Positions 32,982 through 42,619 of a stretch of 64,000 nucleotides of DNA are shown piece after piece. The first letter of the stretch is position 1; every line of letters begins with the position of its first letter. The position numbers and the translations under genes are program-made. The notes under the pieces were generated by a model. That model worked only from the letters and a program-made list of their open reading frames with translations. It made no database searches and was not told the DNA's origin. Source of the stretch: Nakaseomyces glabratus (lineage: Eukaryota > Ascomycota > Saccharomycetes > Saccharomycetales > Saccharomycetaceae); contig NC_088962.1 in assembly GCF_010111755.1 (NCBI RefSeq), forward strand, positions 620,001-684,000, read 5' to 3'.

Positions 32982-35900
32982 AGTAGATATTAAGGGATGA
33001 TACAGAGCAGTGTTCTGTTTCTCAGAGTTCGTTCGTAACAGAAAGCAAGAACATATATTACGTTTACGATGAGAGTAGCACCGACATTATAGGACAGGAC
33101 CGAGATTGTCCAATCCCTACTAAATTGATTTTGCGCAGTTTTCTTAGAATATTATCTCAGGTAAAGTTCTGTCCATTTTGCCTTCTTCTTTTACTAATTT
33201 ATTATACAAGGTTCCTGTACTGTAACGTTTCCCAATTTCACAAGATGGATATATAACATTTGCTGGCATTCTCCTACTAGGTTTAGTCAGTAACATTCCA
33301 CCATAACTTCATTTTGTAAAAATAGGAAGATGGCCCTGTGCAAGTATATTTAACCAGAACATGCAAAAGTTGCTAGTGCTACAGATTAACTTAACAACTA
33401 AGGATACCAACAATATTATTTTACAATGAACCAAAAATTGTTTTTTCAATTGTAATGCTAGACAATAAAGAAAGAGTTACATTATTAGTTCTCCTCTGCA
33501 ATGCCTCATCAAGTTAAAAATATACGATATAAATTCCTGCCCTTTCTTTTTTAATGGTGGCTTCCATTTTCAAGAGTTCTTGAATAATGTACTCTACAAC
33601 AAAATATTAAAATTGTAAAGATGGTTTGATTTCTCATAGCCCTCTTTCAGCTTTTTTATTTTGCAATTGAGAAACATCTGATTTCTAGTACATCGATCCT
33701 TGTAACTAATGGGCTACTTATGGAAACATATTCCATAGCTCTCCTTTCCGTAACAAAGACTTCATCGAATAGTAAGGTCACTTAACTATTCAATAATTAC
33801 TATAACTTCATGCAAAAGCTGTCACCATCTTCTTTTTTGAAACAATATCCTCCGGACGAATTGCTAAAACTGTTTTTAAAGACTGAATTTATTTACACAC
33901 ACTTTCCACCTAACTTAAGACAATTATCATAAGGGTCTTGTTCCGAAGACTTATGAGAATAAAGAAAAAATTCAGGAACTTACAACTTCTCATATCAGAA
34001 TATTTAAAACAACTGTTGCAATAATGTAAACAGTATTGATTTTTGCTAAACAAAAAGAAAAATCGATAACACTGTCCAAATTAAATATTGCAAAGGACTA
34101 CTACTACTACTTTACTTCCTTGAGAATCTATAGTCTTTGGGAACAAAAAGTGAGAAAAAACTTTTATTTACTACCATCAGTTAAAACCAAGTGATTTCGA
34201 AAACATTTATTTCTCGAATGTGCTTAAAGTATTCTCACTTTCTATTTTTAACATTTTAACGAAATTATTTCTATGCAACGCTCATACAAACCTTTTCTGC
34301 GTTGCAATATAGAAATGATAGAATCATTTCAATTAATTGGAATCCCATTTCGTAGTGAGCAAATTATATGATATTCTAGCACTTTCTGTGTTAGAGCCAG
34401 TATTATATTCGTCAAATAACGTCTGTATATTTATTGTAGAATAACTTAAAATTTCCAATAACACTCATGGCAGCGTGCGCTTTAATGAGTATTCCCCAAT
34501 GTAGTTAGTGCACTGTAATCTCTCAAACTCTAGAACATGTTGCTCCTTGTTTAATCAACATAAACTTCAGAGAAATACCATATAATTTTATTGTGACCCT
34601 TAAAATTATTTATCTATCGAGTTGACCGTATGTAGAATCTATTTTAGTCCAGATCGTATTCTCTAACTGTTTAGGACCGTTGACAACCGAACTACATTTG
34701 CCAAACAATGACTAAGTGGTTTCCCGATAAGAAATGTTAACAAATATCTATTACAGTAACAAACCTTTAGAGCAATGAATTAATGACAATACTGGCACAG
34801 AAATTACAGAAACCATTCAATAATCTCTCACCTTATTATTTTGAAATAGTTAACTAAGAATTTCTGGAGATAAATTTGACGATAATTAAAGAGACTTTGA
34901 ACACTTTTACTAAGGGAGTAATTCAAAGCTAAACAAAATAAATAGAATAATATGCCTAACACGACTTTATGTGCAGTTGTTCTCGATTGAGTATTCAATG
35001 TTCATATTAAATGAAATGGCGGTGACTTTTGAATTTTAGTTACTGTCAGTTTTCAAGTATCGAATATAAGTTGAACTTCGAAATAATAATGTTAAATCAA
35101 CTTTTTAACTTGAGTTTAAAAAAACTTATTGTTACCATCTTACAGATGATAGTAAACTGAAGAACTGAACTTTTAGTTTTCATGTTCATGCCGGAATTGG
35201 GCCCTCCTTCTAACAATAGGGAGCACACTGGCAAACAAGAAGTATGAACTCTCACACAGTAACATATCCAAATACTGGTCATTAGATGTACGCTGTTCCT
35301 GCCTAAATTGTTTCCGTGGAGTGAATGCAGCTGAGAGCTAAACTAGGTAAAAATAACAACCTCGCAAATCAGAGCGGGATTTTAATCCTTCTACGAGCAC
35401 TTTATAGAAAAAGAATTCCCTACAATGTTTTATAACAGTTATTTTTAAAATGTGTATTATACCAACCGAGATTTTCTCTCTCACTACAATACGTCGATGC
35501 TTGGCAAAGAACGAGTTGAGGGTTTTGATACGCAAGCGGAAATTGAAATTAAAACCGACAATGATTTCATCTGTGCATGTCTATACCTTACCTTCACTTC
35601 TATGTAATGATACTACTGTACTTTTATCGTAGTGTAGATACAAATTAGGTGAGGCGGATATTAGTAAGTTCCAACTACTTGTCAAATTCCATATTCGGAA
35701 GATTTCAGACCGATGTTCAAATAAAATAATGAGATTAAACCATTTCCTTCGTACAATTACGAGGAATTTGGAACAGACTTTTTAAAAGCATGTGATTCCC
35801 AAAGTAACTTGGAATTATGGTACTATGTTACTCAAAACCTAATTAGTACTTTGTAAATAAGGATAATAACATACAAAAATGTTACTGTTTTGAACTACAG

Positions 35901-35990
35901 ATGTTTTACTACAATCGCTAAACAGAAACAGTACTGCAGTATTATATCCAATTACAGTTAGTTTGTTGAAGCATGAATTTTCTCTTCTAA

Positions 35991-36000
35991 CCCCCCCCCC
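35991..36000. repeat. C10 homopolymer
   Basis: Ten C residues in the AT-rich right half of the desert. Confidence 0.9.
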
Positions 36001-38310
36001 ACTCTATCCAGATTACAATAAAATAAAACAGCTGGTTAGATAATACCAAAAAGAACTGTTGTACCATTAATCTTTCTCTTTTTGTCTTCGGGTTTTTTGG
36101 AATTATAACTCCTGTAGTTTCTAATTGAAAATAAAGATAAGACCGCAAATAGTCTGCTTAATATTTGCTCAAGGAAGCATCGGTTTCATTGTAAACAACA
36201 TCAGGAAGAGCTGTAGTATTGTTGCATGCAAACCTTTTACCAAGAACAACTATAGAAGATAATAACCAATATATCCTAAATCCATATGTATATTAATCTC
36301 GTTATTCTTATACACTAATTTCACAACAAAATGAATGCTGACCTAAAAATCACGCTAGTTTTTTGCTCTAGTATTGAATTAGACGGCTTTCAAGAGAGAT
36401 ATTTTCACAGTATAGTATTCAACCATTGATCCGAGAACATTGAATATGTTCAACAAAGAATAAACATTAAGTTCACAAGATATAATTGGGCTATCCTGAA
36501 TTCATCTTTATACTTTTCATCCTAGGGAGATTGTTCTGTAAATTTATGTAAATATGAGCCGCCAAATAGGTTTCATCCTCTACCTTCTTTTCTAATCAAG
36601 AATATACAAAGGATGAACGAGTAAAATTGGCAAATATAGTTTTAACATGTAGTAAGAGTAAGAAGTACAAAACCTCTAACGTGGACCCATATTATTATTT
36701 CCCACTTACTGCGACGTTTTCTGTTTGACACAGGTGGCCAACCATAAATACACAATAGACTGATTTACTATTTTTTTTGCTGTTCAAGATTTTCCTATTA
36801 TCTATTTTTCACATGAAGTTGCGGAAACTCTTCACGGATCTACCAATTTGAAAACCACAACGAAAGAATGACCGTAGACTGACCAGAATGATGCGACTTA
36901 CAGTTTTACTAAATATTATGTAAATCTATGATCTTTTCGGGCATAATTCTCAATCCGACATGAATTCTATGGGTGTTTTATGTATACTCATGTTACCGTA
37001 CAGAATATAGAACAAGTAATGATCCTATAATAAGTTAGAATGTTAACATAGTCTAGAACGCGGGATGAAAATCGCGTATATTTTCGACTTTACCAAATTT
37101 CTAAACTAATTTATGCTAAGTTTGAGTACTATTTAAGTTCACCCTCTTCAGTAAATTTCAATACTGTTAAAAATAACTGCCATTACCTGATTTAATTCGA
37201 CTTAGCGAACTCGTATAGCTATTCCAATACTGAACAGTCCATCAATTTCCTGGATGGATGCAAATACACTAATACTATTATGAATACTAACTCTTTTGGA
37301 ATAGCTGTAAAGTTTCTTACACAGTTTATAATTGTTTTTATGTTATTGTGCAATTATTAGTGCCAAGTTTTCTTTTCATCATCTCACTAAAAAACTGCTT
37401 TACTATTTAGTTTGGTGTTTAACACTTTCTTGTTAGACTATGCTACAGCAATGGAACGATCTTGGAATTAAAAGTTCCACTACAGACAAAAAATGATACT
37501 ATTAGTTACTATTACTACTAATTTGTATACCATGTTTTTATTGATAGAGATGTAGTGAAGGCCGCAAATCACTTATAGTTCAGAAAGTAAATTTACCTCA
37601 GTTCATTTTCTATATTGTGTGTACATGTAAAAGCTTTTATACCTCTAATAATGGCTTTAGCGCTACACACCCTTAGTCTTATCTTAATGAATATGAACAA
37701 TGGAATATTTAGTATTAATAAAGACCTATAAAAACTGAATTACCATTTTTTGGCAGCTTTTGATCTATTTTCTAAAACTTGAATATCGATGAATAACAAC
37801 TTCAAAAATCTAGAGAGGTCAACGAAGCCGCAAGTTCTAATGGTTCACCATGAATTTCAAACATTATGTTTAGAGTAAAGCTACAAAGATACATTCTTCA
37901 AGTTAACCTTGAGAGGTCCTGCTTTTCCTAACTTGGTGTTATTCGGCATGCAATTGAATAGCACATCGAAATTGGTTAGTACGCTTTTCAGACAAACCAT
38001 CTCACATGGACAATATTACCTTTTGAATAGAATAATTATATGTGTTTATTCGCTATATTTCTTACATTGCAGTCCATTTTAAGACACAAAACACCTCAGC
38101 ATTCTAAATACAAAGTTACCCACATTGAGATACACTTCCATTTACAGTAATCATCCACGCCCTAATAGTAAGACTGAATTTTTCACATCGGAAATGTCCG
38201 CATCTTGGAGAGTTCATTCTCTGACGTAAACATTTCAGTTAAACTATGGAGAGTATTAGAGAATGTAGTAAAGGCAAAGATGAGTTTGTCGAGACTTTCG
38301 ATATGCAGAT

Positions 38311-38399
38311 AGTAATGCGATTTGTGATGAGTGCGATGATTAAACACCGACTGTCTTGGTCATTCAATTTTTTGGAACAGTTTCACTGAATTCATTATT
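38311..38399 (+). ncRNA. Possible C/D box snoRNA
   Basis: A C box GTGATGA (38324-38330) and a D box CTGA (38386-38389) are 55 bases apart. They are flanked by AGTAATG (38311-38317) and CATTATT (38393-38399), which can pair over seven bases with one G-T pair. The bases before the D box (GAACAGTTTCA) include a nine-base complement to a conserved 18S rRNA stretch (GTGAAACTG), as I recall that sequence. A Tbf1-like GCCCTAA lies at 38159, about 150 bases upstream. The stem is set back six bases from the C box, which is loose. This is a by-eye candidate, not an identified gene. Confidence 0.22.
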
Positions 38400-39193
38400 G
38401 TTAAATTGATAATAATAGTTGTGTAGTAGAACAAAAAAAATTGTATGACGAGGGTCCCCATATCAAATAAAAGGAGGAAATTCAAAACTGATAGGCCGCG
38501 GGGTTTTTATATTGATATATAGCTATTTAATTATTTCAAGAAGATATTAACAATGAGCCGAAGGGAACGAGTTTGTATTTGTCGCACAAGAATGTTTCTT
38601 ACCCAATTAAATAGTGATTATATAGACTTTATTTTATTTTCCGCGGATAAAAAACGTTGAATGTTTAATATATCTATCTTGATATAACAGCAATCTCTAA
38701 TGTAAAATTAATTTTGTTTAGTAAGTAGTTTTTAGTATGAACAAGTATATTGCCGCATTCAGACAAGTTCAATAGTTACCTTCAGTTAAAAAGTAAAATG
38801 GTAATACTTATCGTAAAAATCAACTTTGCTATTTAAATTACAAATCGTATTCATCCTTAGACCCAATTCAAGCATTAATCACAAAAACGGATTTAGAAGA
38901 GCTCTGGTGTGTCAAATTCAAGTATACTTCTTCATTTGACATGAGATGAATTTAGTATTAGTTAGCTCTCTCAAATTTCAATTTGATACCCGCCCATGAT
39001 ATCTTTGTTTTTGTGTCCTTAACTGTGATTGTTGTACACAACTGTATAAAATGTTTTAACTAAATATTATACAAAAAAAGGACATGCTAAAAATTGTATT
39101 ACAGTTTAAAACATTCCCACTATTAGGAACCATCCTATTTGATTTTCGGCGCCCACATCAACAACTAATGTATTAATTTTAGATAGTTACCAA

Positions 39194-39844
39194 ATGGCTC
39201 ATTCCAGAACGTTTACAGAACAGCTACATCACTTGCGATGCCTTAATGATGAAATTTTGAAAACAACAGATGATATCAACGAAAGCTTGGTTGAATCAGA
39301 AATTACCCATATAGAGAGCAAATCTGTTGGGGAATCGATAACGACTGCGACTACAACTACCTTCACAATGAAACAAAACAGTGAAATAGTCCATTACCTT
39401 CTACCGTTTTTAAACAGCCTAATCAAAAGCTTTTATTCATTTTATGAACATATTAATGATGTTGAGCAGCTTGACTTTCAGTTTAGTCAATTCAGAAAGT
39501 CTATGACATTCTCACCTGTTTGTAAATTTAGCCATAACACAACTCAAACGAAAGATTTAGTTGGAACCGAAGTTGTTAATAAAAATGAGTGGTACGAATA
39601 TCACAATGGCAATATGACTAAGCTTTTTGAAATATTGGACACAATACTAATTCTACAGACCCAGCTCCTGAATGCATACAACAATAAGCACAATTCTTTA
39701 AAAACGAATTACCAATTGGATATTTTGTACTCAATTTTCATAGATCCCAAAAGTTATGGCTTGAAAGAATCAGATCATGTCAAATCTTTACGATTGGAAA
39801 TGTTTAACGTATTGCTGGAGCTATTCAAATCTGAATTTAAATAG
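39194..39844 (+). CDS. Protein of unknown function, 216 residues
   Basis: I do not recognise this protein. It starts at a clear ATG and has good coding character throughout. It is soluble-looking and largely helical by composition, with a possible short coiled coil at the start (residues 5-32, FTEQLHHLRCLNDEILKTT). A Ser/Thr-rich linker at about 45-57 follows, then a hydrophobic helical stretch IVHYLLPFLNSLIKSFYSFYEHI (about 64-86). The C-terminal half is rich in leucine and asparagine. No membrane segment, signal peptide or catalytic motif is seen. It is convergent with NUP49, 225 bases away. S. cerevisiae has ROK1 at this position, and this is not ROK1. It may be a fast-evolving complex subunit or a lineage-specific gene. 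Confidence 0.75.
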   Translation: MAHSRTFTEQLHHLRCLNDEILKTTDDINESLVESEITHIESKSVGESITTATTTTFTMKQNSEIVHYLLPFLNSLIKSFYSFYEHINDVEQLDFQFSQFRKSMTFSPVCKFSHNTTQTKDLVGTEVVNKNEWYEYHNGNMTKLFEILDTILILQTQLLNAYNNKHNSLKTNYQLDILYSIFIDPKSYGLKESDHVKSLRLEMFNVLLELFKSEFK

Positions 39845-40069
39845 TAACGACAACTGCCATTATTTGGAATTTACTTTTCTTGGCTCAAATTCTTCTGTAG
39901 ATTGAACAATCACTTAAAAGGGTTATATTTATCGTGGTATGACCATATAACACCATTACTCAGGGAAGGATCTTATTATTATTACAAAATTAAATATTCC
40001 ATATACCAGAATACTTAGTTTAATAATTCAGAAATGCATTATTGTTTACACTATTGAACATTGAGAGGT

Positions 40070-41584
40070 CTACTTGGTACTAGTCAAAAGTTTCACTTTT
40101 TGATGCAAAGATGCAATTTGATCAGCTGTGCTCATGAACAGTTTGAATTCTTCGATTACGGTGGATATGATAGCGTTTAGACCAGTTTTCATAGCGTAGA
40201 GATCTTCTTGAGCATTGTCATTATTTGACAAACCATCCGATCCACTGATCTCGTGTGAACCACCGAAAATATCACAATGTATACCATTGACAGCGCTCTC
40301 GATATCTGACAAGACTCTGAAATAATCGTCCAGTTTACTTTGATACATAGCAATCTTTGCTTGGAAAAACTTCTCTAGTTCAAGAGATGATATCTTGGAA
40401 CCAGGAGTCAGAATTTGCTGTAGTATTATAGCAAACATCTGTGTGTCAGATAGATTGTTGTCAGTGAGCTCTTTACTCTTTGAAATTCTTTTTAAATCCA
40501 TTTGTAGTGATTGCATAGTCATTGATTGCACCTTTGTTAGATATGCTATGTCTCTAGGTATAGACGACACCAGTTCGTCATGATCTTTATCATCTGCTTT
40601 CAAGTGCTCCGATATTTGTACTTGTTTTTGGATATACTGATCTAATTGTTCAACTTCTGCCCTTATCTGAGGGGGTAGGTCAGATATCCTTGTAAGTGGT
40701 GTAATGGCCAGCTGATTGATGCTCTCCAAAGCACTCTGTGGTTGTTGCTGTTGCTGAACAGCACCAAATAAACCTCCATTAGTGTTGGAGCCAAAACCTG
40801 TATTACTACTATTACCCCCAAACAAACTCGATCCTGTGGTGGGCTTTGAACCAAACAATCCACCACCACCAAGACCTGATGTGGTTCCAGCGCTATTCTG
40901 ATTGTTACCAAACAGACTAGTCCCAGTGGACCCTATTCCTTGTGCAGGCTTATTCCCAAATAGTCCACCCATTCCTCCTGTAGCATTCATAGTGTTAGAA
41001 GAATTACCAAATAGGCCACCGCCTGTACTTGCCGAATTCGTAGTGGCCGTGTTGTTACTGTTATTACCAAAAAGGCCTCCTGTAGCTGGTTTGCTAGCAC
41101 CAAATAAACCTCCACCAGTTGACGTATTACCAGTATTATTGTTTGTACCAAAGAGACCTCCACCAGTCGATGTACTGCCAGCATTATTGTTTGTACCAAA
41201 TAGACCTCCAGTACTTGTGTTGTTTCCAAACAAGCCGCCTCCCGTGGTTGTCCCTGTTGCTGTGTTTGTATTATTATTGCCAAAGAGTCCACCACTTGAG
41301 GCAGCATTGCCTGTTGTGTTGCTGTTACTGTTACCAAAAAGACCACCACCTGCACCAGTTGCATTGGAATTACCAAATAGTCCACCTCCCGTAGTCGTAT
41401 TATTTTGTCCCGCCATATTGTTCGAGTTTGCACCACCAAACAAACCGGTGTTATTATTAGAAGTGCTTCCAAAAAGCCCTCCACCACTAGACTGGCCAGC
41501 ATTGCTACCGAACCCTGATCCGGTGTTCGCACCGGCGTTATTATTACCAAACAACCCTGTAGAAGGTTTATTTAGCCCAAACAT
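40070..41584 (-). CDS. NUP49: Nucleoporin Nup49 (GLFG type)
   Basis: Central-channel FG nucleoporin that forms the Nsp1-Nup57-Nup49 subcomplex. Residues 1 to about 280 hold 15 GLFG and two SLFG repeats in Asn/Gly/Thr/Ser spacers, the cohesive FG domain that binds transport receptors. A short poly-Gln (AVQQQQQPQ) separates it from a helical C-terminal part (about 290-504) with coiled-coil segments, ending QIASLHQKVKLLTSTK, which anchors it in the channel complex. At 504 residues it is slightly longer than the 472 in S. cerevisiae because of extra repeats. It shares a 1-kb divergent promoter with XRN1, as YGL172W and YGL173C do. The reverse strand of the repeats is open and proline-rich but is only a shadow. 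Confidence 0.96.
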   Translation of the reverse strand: MFGLNKPSTGLFGNNNAGANTGSGFGSNAGQSSGGGLFGSTSNNNTGLFGGANSNNMAGQNNTTTGGGLFGNSNATGAGGGLFGNSNSNTTGNAASSGGLFGNNNTNTATGTTTGGGLFGNNTSTGGLFGTNNNAGSTSTGGGLFGTNNNTGNTSTGGGLFGASKPATGGLFGNNSNNTATTNSASTGGGLFGNSSNTMNATGGMGGLFGNKPAQGIGSTGTSLFGNNQNSAGTTSGLGGGGLFGSKPTTGSSLFGGNSSNTGFGSNTNGGLFGAVQQQQQPQSALESINQLAITPLTRISDLPPQIRAEVEQLDQYIQKQVQISEHLKADDKDHDELVSSIPRDIAYLTKVQSMTMQSLQMDLKRISKSKELTDNNLSDTQMFAIILQQILTPGSKISSLELEKFFQAKIAMYQSKLDDYFRVLSDIESAVNGIHCDIFGGSHEISGSDGLSNNDNAQEDLYAMKTGLNAIISTVIEEFKLFMSTADQIASLHQKVKLLTSTK

Positions 41585-42619
41585 ATCCTGTATACCAAAG
41601 AAGGGGTAATCCTTATAGCTGTTATTAAACCAATTGGGAAAGTACTTTCTAACTCACAAATAAACAATCGAATCAAAATCCCGAATTCTGAAAAGTGTGA
41701 AAGTACGCCTGATCGCTTAGTTCCTTTTAGACACTATTATACTTATTTGTACCAGGATATACAACGTTAGAAACATAGAAATCTAAGGAAATACAATTTT
41801 TGCTTATATGTAGTGTATGATGGCAATCAATGACATTAACAGAGGGAGTGATGCCCATATTATTGTAGAAACTGGATTGTGACAGCTGAATGAAGGCAGA
41901 AATTCTTTGCGAAGAAAAAAAAAAAATTAGGAAACTAGAAGTAGCATACTACGAACCACCATATGATATTGCCGTACTAAGATATACTACTATCCTAATA
42001 TACGATAAACATGTGATGTAATACATATATACGAAATATCATATGACCAATTACGTATAACATCATTTCTTGTGGGTCCCTTTTCACTTGTCTTCGAAGT
42101 TTCGCAAGTTTGGCAATCTGTGTGGCCAAAGGGGAATTTGAAAAAAAAAAAAAAAACAGACGAAAACCAAAAAAAAAACAATATGGAAAGGACAAGAGAT
42201 AACTTGAACAATTCGAAGAATTAGTGTAGCAAGGAATACAGGAAATATAGAAGTAACGCCAAAGTCAGTCGTTGAATATTTTTTCTTTTGCTAACTACTG
42301 CTTATAAATTGAATTACATTCCTTCCGAAACCACCCTGAACGCTAAAAGAAGATTTTCATTAATCTGTTGAAACTTCTTTAATCATTTACACGAGGGTTT
42401 TTATTATTTGCAGTGATTAAAAGGAGAAGAGAAAGAGAGATTAGTTGTAATTCTTTTTTCTCATACTTTTTACATCTGCTATTGGGACTAATATCAGCAT
42501 TCATTTTTATCTGAGGGCTATTTTTTTTTTCTCAATTGATACTGCCTTGTTTTATTATACAAGAAAGGATATAACAATATTTTTTTACTTCTGCGGATTA
42601 ATAGGATAAGAATAAAGAA
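41585..42619. promoter_or_regulatory. Divergent NUP49/XRN1 promoter region
   Basis: About 1 kb serving both genes. It has several A or T tracts, the longest 16 A at 42141-42156, with AAGGGG just before it. The last 250 bases before XRN1 are pyrimidine-rich on the plus strand, typical of a yeast leader. No RNA gene is seen. Confidence 0.55.

Larger units (their letters stand above)
26909..39193. other. 12.3-kb gene desert upstream of the zinc-finger gene
   Basis: No frame with convincing protein character is seen on either strand; open frames are at most about 150 codons, low-complexity or without ATG. The left part (about 27.0-32.5 kb) has a purine-rich plus strand with many poly-A/T tracts, seven STRE cores, a G9 run, an 18-T run and a G-quadruplex motif. 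The right part (about 32.9-39.1 kb) is more even, AT-rich DNA. It includes a 19-base minisatellite, a Reb1-type site, a C10 run and a possible C/D snoRNA. It could be a giant regulatory region, decayed gene territory, a site of noncoding RNA, or a rearrangement junction. Confidence 0.7.

Noticed and set aside
26909..39193. A point centromere hidden in the desert
   Set aside because: I looked for CDEI (RTCACRTG), an AT-rich CDEII and a CDEIII with a CCGAA core in correct order and spacing. Isolated partial matches exist (for example TTCCGAAG near 33941 and GTCACATG near 59673), but no complete set. An unconventional centromere cannot be excluded by eye.
40902..41609. A 235-codon proline/leucine-rich plus-strand frame
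   Set aside because: It is the reverse strand of the NUP49 GLFG repeats; the repeated codons keep the antisense open.
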